From: Ligula intestinalis
Taxonomy: Eukaryota > Platyhelminthes > Cestoda > Diphyllobothriidea > Diphyllobothriidae
Length of the DNA stretch: 64,000 bases
Reading direction: 5' to 3'
NCBI GenBank assembly: GCA_036362985.1
Contig: JAYGXS010000003.1
Location: 40,479,091-40,543,090 of the forward strand
How positions within the stretch are numbered: the stretch's first letter is position 1; each line of letters begins with the position of its first letter. Positions 48,101 to 60,100 of the stretch are shown piece after piece. The translations under genes and the position numbers were made by a program. The notes below the pieces were generated by a model, which made no database searches, had not been told where the DNA came from, and saw nothing but the letters and a program-made list of their open reading frames with translations.

Positions 48101-51100
48101 TTTAAATCAAATTCCAATTTGTTCATTTAATCATGATAGTGAGCCCTACTTGTGACTAGAATCGGAAAGGTACAGATAACTTCGAAGCTTGCAGTTCAAA
48201 GAGGGCATATATATATATATAGGTACTTTATCGTCATACGTACTTTATCGTCAATGCGTCACCATTTGGCATAGTTATCAACTTAAAATAAAACATTTTC
48301 CAGCAGATTTTTAGCCTAGTTCCGTTGCCGTCGACACATTAATTTTTATCGGAGTTGATATAAGAAGCAGTACGACGAAATATACATTAATATGAAGAAG
48401 TGGAAACGACAAAGCATAGGGAGGCCGGATAGTCATTTCTGGTTTATAAGCCGTCATCTGCCAGGAATACCTAATCTTGCGGGTTAACCACCACGAAATT
48501 TGAAACCAAAACCTTCGGTCATTACGTTAGCGACGCTGCCTCTAGTCCACGGGTCCTCTGGTTTGTCGATTGTGATCAGGAATATGATGAATCAATGCAG
48601 GTGTTTCACATATCTAGTTGAGGAACAATTAATTGCGCTTTGACAAGGAGCCACCTACGCAAACCCCCAATGACCGTCACATAGTGACAAAGGTAACATA
48701 ATGAAGAAATGTACCCAACACAGCAAAGGGAGACCGACATGGCCATTTTTGGCGTATAAGCCGGCATCAGCCAGTCAAATTCAATCTGGAGGGTTTGCCA
48801 CCCCCAAGATTTGAACCCGGGACCTTCGGNNNNNNNNNNNNNNNNNNNNNNNNNNNNNNNNNNNNNNNNNNNNNNNNNNNNNNNNNNNNNNNNNNNNNNN
48901 NNNNNNNNNNNNNNNNNNNNNNNNNNNNNAAATGAATGCAGGCGTTTCACCTTTCTAGTCAAAGGCAATTAAGTTCTGACTTGGGAATGAGCTCGCAACA
49001 CAGACCCTCAATGACCGTCACATAGTGTCTAAGGTGATATGACGAAGACGTGGATCTGACAAAGCAAAGAAAGACTAGAAGGGCCATTTCTGGAATTTAA
49101 GCCGTCATCAGCCACTCATACCCAATCTCGAGTGTTCGCACCCACGGGATTTGAAACTGTGACCTTCGTTCATTGCTTTAGAGACGCTGCCTCTAGTCCA
49201 CGGCTCTGCTGCTCTGTCGGATGTGATCGCGAATATGATGAATGAATGCAGGTGTTTCACCGATCTAGTTCAAGACAATTAAGTTCCGCTTTGTCAAGGA
49301 GCAGGCATCGCAAAACCTCAAGGACCGTCACATAGTGGCAAAGGTGAGATGATGGAGAAGTGGATCTGAAAAAGCAAAGGGAGACCGAAATGACCATTTT
49401 TGTCTTCTAAGCCGTCATCAGCCAATCATACCCAATCTCGAGTGTTGGCACTCCCGAGACTTGAACGTGGGACCTTCGTTCATTGCGATAGAGACGCTCC
49501 CTCTAATCCACGGCTCCCCTGCTTTGTCGATTGTGGTTTGCATTCTGATGAATGAATGCAGGTGTTTCACCGATCTGGTCAAAGACAATTAAATTCTGCT
49601 TTTCCAAGAAGCTTGCAACGCATTCCCCCAAAGGCCGAAACATTTTGACAAAGGTGATTTAATGAAAAAGTGGATCTGAAAAAGCAAATGGAGACGGGAA
49701 TGGCCATTTCTGGCTTGCAAGCTGTCATCACACGGTCATTCCCAATGTCGAGGTTTGACATCCCCAAGATTTAAACACGCCACCTTCAGTCATGCGTTAG
49801 AGAGGCTGCCTGTAGATCACGGCTCCCCTGCTTTGTCAGTTGTGATCCTGAATATGATGTAATTAATGCAGGTGTCGCACCGATCTAGTTCAAGACCATT
49901 AAGTTCCGCTTTGTCAAGGAGCTGAAAAAGCAAACAATCAAGGACCGTCACCACGTGACAAAGCCGATATGATTAAACAGTGGATCTGACAAAGAAAGGC
50001 AGACCAGAATGGCCATTTTTGGCTTATAAGCCGTCATCAGCCAGTCATAACCAATCTCGACGGTTTACATTCATATTGTCAACGTGACTCGGGAAAGGGC
50101 GGAAATTGGGGGGGGAAACACAGAAAAAACAAAAGGTGACTAAATGTAGGCCTATGGACCCCAAGGCAGCTGTAGGTTAGCCACATGTTCTAATTGCTTA
50201 CATAGGTCAGGTTTCTTCCGCCGAATGTAGGCTGCTTCCATGTAGCAAAATGACCGGTTTGTTCGTGCTCGAACAAGAACTCGGAAAGATTTTTCCGGAT
50301 AGACAGAGTGACCACTGTCCAATAGATGTTTTATAATAGAGGACCGAGGTACTTTGTTTTCCTGCTTAAAAAGCCAAGAGGGTAAATGTTCAGCTGCCCT
50401 GGTCGCCAGTTGTCTTTGCGTTCACCCGATGTACTTGCATCCGCAAGTGCATGTAAATTCATAGACGCAGTTTGGAGTGGCGTGCAAAGGCAAGGCATCT
50501 TTTGTCCCGTTAACGGGAAGGCCTTTAATAGGGCTGAGGAACACCAATGCAGCTGCATTGTACGTTCTCTCTATGGTGCATCGCAAACGTCGTTTGATTG
50601 TATTTGATACATTGTCACCTTTGAAGGGTAGAGATATAAAAACGGGCTTTTTTGGAACAAACTGTTCCGTCATTTTCAGCCGTAAAGGTTTACTGTATTT
50701 CTGAATGAAACGTGAAGGATATCCACGTTTAAGTAGGGCGTCTTTGATGCTGGAAGTTTCTGTTGCTAATGTTTCATTGCTGCAAATTTTCTCAGCTCGC
50801 TGGAAGAGAGTTAGTACCAAGTTTCGTTTCCACTGGATTGGCACAAAACTAGTAAAGTGTAGGTACTGGCCCTTCCAGGTAGCCTTGTGATAAACACTTC
50901 GCCTTATTGAACCATCAGCCTCTCTAAACAGGAGGACGTCAAGAAAAGGCAACTTGTTGTTTTGCTCCATTTCCATCGTGAACTTTATTTTTGGATGCAA
51001 TTTATTCATGAATCGAAGAAGGTTTTCAGTGTCTTGTTTGGTTTTAACTATAGTGAAGATATCATCAACGTAACGTCTGTATAAAGTTGTCTTGTTTAGT

Positions 51101-54100
51101 TGTGATGACACGTTTTCTTCTAAATGACCCATGAATATGTCAGCAAAAGTAGGTCCAAGTGGACTTCGCATTGCGACTCCATCGATTTGTCTATACTGAT
51201 GCCCATTAAAGAGGAGTTGCACATTTTTCGTACATAGTGTAAGCAATTCCTTTAGTATATCATGTGGTAGACGAGTATAGGATGCATGAGTACATATAAC
51301 GTCGATTGTTTCGTCCAATGGTACGTTTGTAAATAAGGATTCAACGTCTAAAGAAATCATAAATTTGTTTGCAATATTTTGGAACTTAATATCTTCAACA
51401 AATTGAAAGACATCCTTTGTCACGTAAGTGGAGAACCGGCTCCTAATCGGCTTTAATTCCTTGACAAGCCATTGTGCTAGCTTGTGTTGAGGAGAGTTAA
51501 CCATAGACAAAATTGGCCGCAAATTTATGTCCTTCTTATGTGTTTGGGGCAGACCATATAGTCTGGGGATGTGTGTTCCTTTAGGCTTTAACGATAATGC
51601 AGTTGCAGTATCAATCAGGTTTTTGTTCCGCAACTTTTTAATAGCTTTCCATACTAAATCTTCTATTGCTTTGGTTTGATCTTTGCCTGACACCTCCAGA
51701 TGAAATTTGCTCTGGTCACCCAAAATAGCTTCCATTTTTCTTACATAATCCTTCCGGTTGAGAATGACAACTCCATGGCCTTTGTCTGGTTTAGAAATTA
51801 TTATTTCCTCGTGGTGTTTCAAAGTGGTGAGGGCAGCCATGTGTTCTTTTGTCAGAGGAGTTGTTTGTCTTACAGGAGCATTGCGATATTGGTGAGCAAT
51901 GTCCACAAATTTTGCTTTAAGCCAGTTGACCTAGGTATTAGGTCTGCTAACTGAGAGTTTAAGTCTTCAAATTGGGCCTCAATTTCAACTGGGTTTATTC
52001 TTCTGTTTGGAACACAAAAGTCTAATCCCAGTGATAAAGACTGTGATTGTTGCTTCGTTAGTTTTAGAGCTGATAAATTTAGAATCCTTTCCTTCGCGTC
52101 CAGTGGAAAGTAGTCGTCAGTGGACTTCTTGCATAAAGACTTCCGGTATTTATTGCGGTATGACTCTCTTATCTTAATCTGTATACATGTTTCATAAACA
52201 ATAGCCAACAGTAGGAGCTGATGTTTTCTAGAACATGCTTTGTCTGATCAAGGTGATTTTTGCTGGTGCAGATAGCCAACATTAAGTCCTCAATTCTAGA
52301 TTCCGTGAGACGATCCAGATTTTTAATCGTTGGGCGTAGATTTCCACGACGAAGGATCTTATAGAATTGTACAGGATACTCCTTGCTGATTATGCAATTT
52401 CGCATAAATTCAATGTTTGTATTATCCTTTGTTATTCTGCATCTTAATTGTAAAAGCCTATCCAGAGACTTCATTGTATCCGGGGGAAGGTGCCTTTTGA
52501 GAAATGTGAAACATCTTTTCCCAGGAGGAAATTTGAAGCAAGCAAATATGGCAGAATTTATCCGATCAAATAAATTTCGTGACATCTCGTCAGCTGCGGC
52601 CCGTCTTTGCATGAATGAATAACAAGTGGGTTACAGCACAATTTAAGCATCAAAAAAATCGATAAAAGCAAGGTCAAATTTACGCGTAAGTGAACATTCA
52701 TATTGTCAACGTAACTCGGAAAAGGGCGGAAATTGGGGGGGGAAACAACACAAAAACAAACAAAAGGTGACTCAATGTAGGCCTTGCCTTTGCCCGCCAC
52801 TCCAAACTCCGTCTATGAATTTACATGCACTTGCGGATGCAAGTACATCGGGCGAACGCAAAGGCAATTGGCGACCAGGGCAGCTGAACATTTACCCTCT
52901 TGGCTTTTTAAGCAGGAAAACAAAGTACCTCGGTCCTCTATTACAAAACATCTATTGGACAGTGGTCACTCTGTCTATCCGGAAAAATCTTTCCGAGTTC
53001 TTGTTCGAGCACGAACAAACTGGTCATTTCGCTACATGGAAGCAGCCTACATTCGGCGGGAGAAACCTGACCTATGTAAGCAATTAGAACATGTGGCTAA
53101 CCTACAGCTGCCTTGGGGTCCATAGGCCTACATTTAGTCACAAACGCTCAACGACCGCCACATAGTGACAAAGGTGATTTGATGAATGAGTGGATCCGAC
53201 TAAGCAGAGGGAGACTTGAATGGCCATTTCATGTTCATAAGCCGTCATCAGCCAGTCATACCCAATCTTGAGGGTTCACACCCAAGGTTTGAACCCAAAC
53301 CCTCTTTCATTGCTTTAGAGACGCTGCCTCTAGTCTACGGCTCTGCTGTTCTGTCGGTTGTTCTGTCGGGTTCAAAATGTTAAGCCTGTTTCCCCTGGTT
53401 TATTATGTCACTGGTAAATAAGGAAACCCTCTGTGTGCTTACTCGTATAACGACATGCAGGAAGTCGTTTAACTGTGACTTTTGATATCCAAATTACTTT
53501 TATTTATTGAAAAAGTTTCTTTATTTATTTTTAACAGCACTCTGAATTTTACTGTTATGAATAGGCCTACAAGAATGCATTTTCCAGATATTAACTTACG
53601 TTTGACTTTTTATTCGTATGTCCGCGTTGAGGTTCTTGTCTTCTATTTTTATGGCCACAATTCCCAATTTACACGAGCCTACATGGCGGCTTAAGGCTTT
53701 CGCATAAACTACTGTTGCCAACTAATGAAGTAGTTTTTTATTGATGAAGACATACAGTATGGCCCAAACTTTGCGTTACACTTTCAAGTCTGCATGAAAA
53801 CCCAACAGTGCCGAAATGTAAAGTGCGTGAAAGGAAAAATAAATCCTTCCAAAGCGGCATATTTCGTATTTAAAATATCACTTATTATCTAATAACTAAT
53901 TTGTTTTACCGAAAACTGTCAAATCCAAAAAGAACTGTACGACAGGCCGATGATAAAAGGACAAAACAAGAAAAGGTTATAAATATGTTACCTACGAATA
54001 TTAATTGAGTGTTTTTAACGTTTATAAAAGCAGTAATTAAAGAAGCATATGAACAATTATGTTGTCTATAGATTGACGATGAACTGCAATTTCTGTTCCA

Positions 54101-57100
54101 TTGAAAAAAATTTCGGTGACTTATCCCTGGCAACAAGATTATCAATGGAATTGAGGTCCGGATTGTTCAGAGGGATGAAAATATCTTACAGGCCGCAGGC
54201 TGAAAGGATAGCTTTAATCTTAAAAAAGACTATAGACGCAAAGTGAATTATAATAATAACTCAGTTCATCGGTTAGCAGTAGCTTTGTGTTTTAGCATGA
54301 CAATGTCCTTTGGACGCCTGTGAATGCCATGATAACCAAGGACATCTTTGACAATGCAAACATGTACCTTCTTGTTAATAGTATCTTTTGTCGACCGCCA
54401 GATTGGTCACTCACTGAACTTGATCTACGTCCAAACTATGAGGTCTCGGTAGTTCTTAAATGTTGGTGTTAAAGCAGTGCGCTCTTTGGGAAGTTCTTTT
54501 CACATATGACCGCCAATGTCGACTTTGTAGAATTGTCTAAAAAGAACACTTCATCACAATAATAAATGATCCTCAAGGATGATGCTGATAAAGATCGATT
54601 GCCCGCATTCAGTTTTTAAATGGGGTCCGAGAGAACATTAAAAAATATTCCAAGTGAATTGCCCAAACAGACATATAATTGAATTTTTTTAGTACAAGAC
54701 GAATAAAATTGCCCCATGTTTTGTTTTAGACAGTTTTCGTCCAAGATTCTTCCTCCTTGGCATTGTTTTACAGTTAATAATTCTGAATACTCTGGCTTTG
54801 CTTACATCAAACATGTTAGCAAATGAATTGCGTGGCAACCGTTCGGCTGCCAACCTTCGTAAGCGGACAAAATCAGCTTCGGATAAAAAATGATTTCACA
54901 TCTTCACGATACGGCCCAACCCGGAAAAGTGAAAGTATGTCACGCGTTCCCGTGTATACATCGAGTTCACGCTTAAAGTTATCGGTACCGTAAAACGCGT
55001 TTTGTCCTGCAAGTTTATTAATGAATTTTGAGGCACAAAACTTTACGGAAAGGCAAAGATAATTTTAAAACTAGAATTTTTCCTTGTTTCTGAAAATAAA
55101 TGCAATTCTTTAAACCTGAAGCCATGTGCATATGAATGATTTTAAACAACATTTTCCGGTTCTAGAAAAGATATTTTTTATACCTTTTTTACTTAGTTGG
55201 AGTTCATCCATAGAAAAATTCACATTAACGAAAATAGTTAGGTTCTGTCATACGTAATAGAATAAAAAATTCCTTCGATATGAGACTTGTGGGATACGAA
55301 ATAGTCCGCCCAGATAACAAAGGATAGAACTTATCCCAACGAATAAAGCTCGTGAATATGATAAGGCATGGGAGGCCAGAGTGTTATGAATGAGTAAATA
55401 AGGTGAGAAGGAGGATAATATGAGTAATTGGTTAGAGACTCCCAGACAAGTGCAGTCCAGCCATTACTGGGCCGGAGTCCAGAGGCGCAGTCCGGCAAGT
55501 AGATCACCAGGGCCCGGACAACTACAACCGAAGCGTAGATCGTCGGTTCTGGGAGTGACTGAGCGTAAACAACAGCCCCGCAGTAAGCTACTGAACTTGA
55601 GAAGGCCTGACAGAAGGTGGCCTTGAATGGAGGTTTTGTCTATCGTGTCTTGCACATGCGTGGTGGTCATGCCAGACATGACCTCTCCCCGCGGCGTCCG
55701 AGAAAAGCATGGCTAAGAATAAGAGGTCACCACAGATTATTCCCAAGTATGCCAAAATTAATGCCCCTTTCTCTTAAAAAAACTAATTCAAGTGGCGATT
55801 TTCCTAACCAAAAGGCTTTCTTCGGATTAAATCCACTCAGTGAATCAAATTAATTTGACCAAATATATGCTTTACTACCCATTCAAATTTCATCAAGAAA
55901 GTTGCATGATTTTCGAGCCATACTGTATGTTTGTTTCTAGTAGAGACATCCACGCCATTTTCGCGAACGCTACAACTAATATTTGGCATTCACTATCAAA
56001 TAGCATTGTAATATTAATATATTTAACCTCATTTTAATACCTTGCCAAGCCCAGTAATGATATGTTAGCTTCTATATTGATTGCGCAGAAATTTCGTTTG
56101 AATATTTGGATAATTGTGTCAGAATTGGTGGCCTCCACGTATTTTTAGATGGCGGGAAGGGCGGCATTATTCAAGTGTGATTAAACCCCCCTTGTTTCGA
56201 TCAAAACCTTGTTACCCACAAAACACTTGGACTGTGCTGAAATCCTGCCTTTCTTAGCATGGGTTTGAATCCCATTAAGGCCATCTACTTTGTCAGAGTT
56301 TGGTTAAGGCAATTATTGAAATCTTTGAAAACACCTTTACGTGTTTTAGTACAACTTTGCTATAACTGTTTTGGTTGTGAGGGCCCACAATGTGTGCCCT
56401 TGTGCCCTCTTCTGTCTTCCCGCTTCTTGGTGCTGTCTTGATACCGGAGCAAGGTGGGGAGAATGGAATAGAAAGTAAGTAAGATTAAGCTCAACGCTCC
56501 TTTTATTATAATCCAACGCAGGTCCCATTCCTTCGCCAGACTGCTGTGATGCACACGGTGGATCGTATCAAAATTGAAGGTCGAACTGACCGCATTTAAA
56601 AATCACATCTCGGCTGAGGACTACAACGGCCATTGTCACAAAACATTTTCAAAGATATTAAGGGCCTGTAACGTATGAACACTTTACCATTGCCCTCCAA
56701 AATACAGTGATGAATATGTCATTAGGCACGCTTTCTATTCTAGATTAAATTTAAATGTTAGCATACCTTGTGACTTTCAGTTTACTGTTAGGAATCGTCA
56801 CCATCTGGAAGAAGAACGACATCCCTCATATACAGGGGAAACCGTGAGGCGCACAGTGAGCATTCGGAGGATTTTGTTTACAGTCCTCCGTCTGACCTTC
56901 TGGACACTGGTCCTGAAGTACGGCCTTGGATCAATTGACTTCATAAGACAAACGTGTGGGCCTGTTCGGAGAATCTCTAGAGGTCTCAATGTTCACCAGC
57001 TCGACGGTTTTATCGCATACTTCATCGCCTTCATCAATGTTGGAAAATTCAGTCTCTACTTTGTTGTCTTCTATGGCTACGGTAGGATAATTGGCGATCT

Positions 57101-60100
57101 TCAGCAGTTTATGCTGTCTCCACTTTTTGAACGAGACACCACATGCCTCGTTGTCGTGCAGGGGGACACTCAGTTGCTTAAATCCAGTCAAGCTTGTAGT
57201 CTTGGAGAGAAACTTATGTATTCAGAGGTGACGATGAATTGCTTAATGCCCGACGGGCCGAATTGTCTGCTGGGAACCCTGCAAAGCTCCGAAGTGTGGA
57301 GGTAAGTAGATAATGGTCTACAAATGTCTAAAATTTACGATTTTGCCATACGAAAAAGCGATGTGGATGGTTAAGAACATGACAAGTAATATTTTTTCGA
57401 AACTGCTTTTGTTATAATTTGCAGTATTTGTTGGCCTTCTTTTCTGAAATATTCCAGTTATAGTGCTACTCCAGAGAATGATTTTAAATGACCTCCAAAG
57501 CAGCCACAAGCCCGGAATAGTCACTATTAAAAACAATCGCTGGATTCACGATCTCGACAGCCTTCGTACGAGATTTGGCTATCAACATTGCAGGTTTTCA
57601 AATCTTCAGTGAAATTAGCAGCCTTCCTACAACCGGTCTCCACACTTCTTTTTAGCACTGAATTTAGCTACCGGTTGGTTTGCATATTCGCTTGCATGGG
57701 CAATTAATGAGTATGCTTTGCACTGTTGTGTAGCCGAATCCAATAACTCCTGTGTGTCGCGCACATTGAAACATTAAATTCGATAACAATTCGGGTGCAC
57801 TTTACTATATCATTTTGATGATTATCATTACCGACTGGGGAACTTGCTCACATGTTCAACGTTTTAACGTATGATTAAGCAGACGTGCTGAGAGCGTGAG
57901 AACAGGATTGTCCTCCGGGCTTTGTGTTAGGAGCCATGGCTACTATGGCTACACTTAAGCAAACGCATGTCATAATCTACGGTTATATTAGACACCGAAT
58001 TGATCCATTATTATTACGGCTATTTCACCCAACTATAGACGCGAACGGCACATGACAATATGATTTAGATACAGGAAACATCGTAAGATCTAAGTCAATT
58101 GCATAGACCCTTGCTTTTTCTCTAAATCAATCTTCATTTTCTGTTTTAGGACCTTTGACAGAGGTCTCTACATCGTATTGAAACAGTAAGCATCTAAAAT
58201 TGCTTAAGAATGTAAAACTATTTGCACTTCCACCGTAAAAAGCGAGATTTAGACCTCCCAACCCTTGGACTAACACACTATGACCACACTTCCTATATTA
58301 TCTCCGTCGAGATGTTTGAAGTGCCATAAGTTCACTATTTTCTTTATCATTTGTAAATATGTGTTTATTTACCTCTTCACAACATGTCAGGGTATCAACG
58401 CACTACTCCTCCTACGTACCATTAGCCAGTCTATAAAACTAGAACCTATGTAGTTAGCAGGTATTTTATAAGGAACTATATTGTTAAGATAGGTAAAAAT
58501 AAAATACACCCAACATTTTCTCGAAATAAGGAAGTTTTGATTTTGACCGCAAGTTATGTTATGTTAACTCCTGTCATACATACGTCCTGAATGGATCTAA
58601 TGATCATTTGCGTTTTCAGCAGTAATGTTTACGTTAAAAGCTTGCTTATAAACAGACATCCTTTCAAAACTAAAGCTTAGGTCATTGCAAAGCCCAGTTC
58701 ATATGCATTTCATCTGCAAACCTTTCTAGGCCACATCGACCTGCACAACATTGATAGGCACTAAGATAAACAAATCTCTGACCAACTGCTGAGTGGTGGT
58801 TGAATTCATTAACGACAAAAAGTAAATAAAGTCGGTGAGTAAAGAACTTTATTCGCCTGACGTTTCACATTGATAATTCAACCCATCATCAAGCCTAATG
58901 ATAATGAAAATAATAATGAAGCCGATGATGATGTCTGCTGGTGTCTTAAAGCAGGATTCCGATACAAACTACACAAAAGCTTCTCCTAGAGGTCGCACAT
59001 ACTTATTCTCAGTTAATTCCAGAGATGCTCAGTGTCGCTCGTTTCGGCAAAATATAATTACATATCCTACTAAAGCAGTAAATATCGAAGTCATTGCTAC
59101 TGCCCGGCTACTGTCCAAGCGGGTTAGTCTTCTGATGGGAGGAACCGGCACAGTGCTTGACATTCCTAATGACCTCGCAGTTGCGTGCTGCATACACGAA
59201 TTTGCCCAAAAACATGAACACCAGGATTTCACACAAGAGGATGTGACATGCAGCATCCAACGCAAGTATCTCATCTGAAGAGGTTCTTGAATTCAATGCA
59301 GGCATTACGACGATAAGAATAATGCAAGCAATGCAGATAAGCTTTGATGAATGTTCATCTACCGTTACTAGAACTCACTTGTTCCGCTCTGCCTTTGCCT
59401 GGGGTCTCATTTTTTGGGCGCTGACGCAACGATAGCAAGTAACTAGTGTTAATAACAGCTAGCGGTAGCTATCTGCCCATACTACTAACTGCTACAGCTG
59501 TTTACGGGGCCTGAGAAATGGGGCTTAAGGCAAAGGTTGTGAAGCTTTGTCAACGAGTGTCAATATCTCTCGACCTATGCCGGTAAGACAACGAGCTCAT
59601 GGTTCAGTGGTTACGAAGTTAGACTCTGTTCAGAAAGGTCGTGATTTCTCGCCCCGAGTGGCGCACCGCTTCGCGCTCACTATGAATGGCTAACAACGAC
59701 TAAGAAAGGGTGATTACAGTCTCCCTTGTCTTTGCTGGCAATATTATCTGTCCAATGCAGACAAGAGAATTTTAATTTTCACGGTGTGCTATTAACCATT
59801 ATTCGGAAGGCTTCTGAATTATGGGGTGATTTGGTCCTCCTTGCACGACAGAGAAAAGTCTTTCGTGACCTCTATGCGTTTTGACACATGTGAGATCCAG
59901 GCCAGCTCCGAATTTATCATAACTGCAGCCAAGCCTACAAAAGAAAAACAATTCAAAATTCGGAGCAGTACTGTGCGAGCCTTGAAGCAATATAAGCTAT
60001 CATACGATGAAAGAAAGGCACTAAGTGCGCTTAAACATGAAAAAGGCATCATCATGCTACCTGATGACAAAGGAGATGCTAACACCATTCTGAATAAGGC

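Larger units (their letters stand above)
50067..53150 (-). mobile_element. Penelope-like element I (YVDD lineage), inserted in the tandem array
   Basis: Body on the minus strand from about 52620 to 50150. An ~80-bp sequence (ACATTCATATTGTCAACGT...) occurs in direct orientation at both sides, 50067-50148 and 52690-52770. Beyond it, 52780-53130 is an inverted copy of the element's own 3' coding end. Array sequence resumes at about 53145. This is the least decayed PLE of its lineage here. Confidence 0.85.

Noticed and set aside
48380..53390. CRISPR-like array
   Set aside because: Unit length is ~310 bp with diverged full-length repeats and no short constant repeat with unique spacers; the context is clearly eukaryotic.
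53756..54930. Terminal inverted repeats for the Tc1/mariner-type relic (GGCCCAA at 53763 and 54911)
   Set aside because: The two matches are in the same orientation and short, so they are not convincing terminal repeats.
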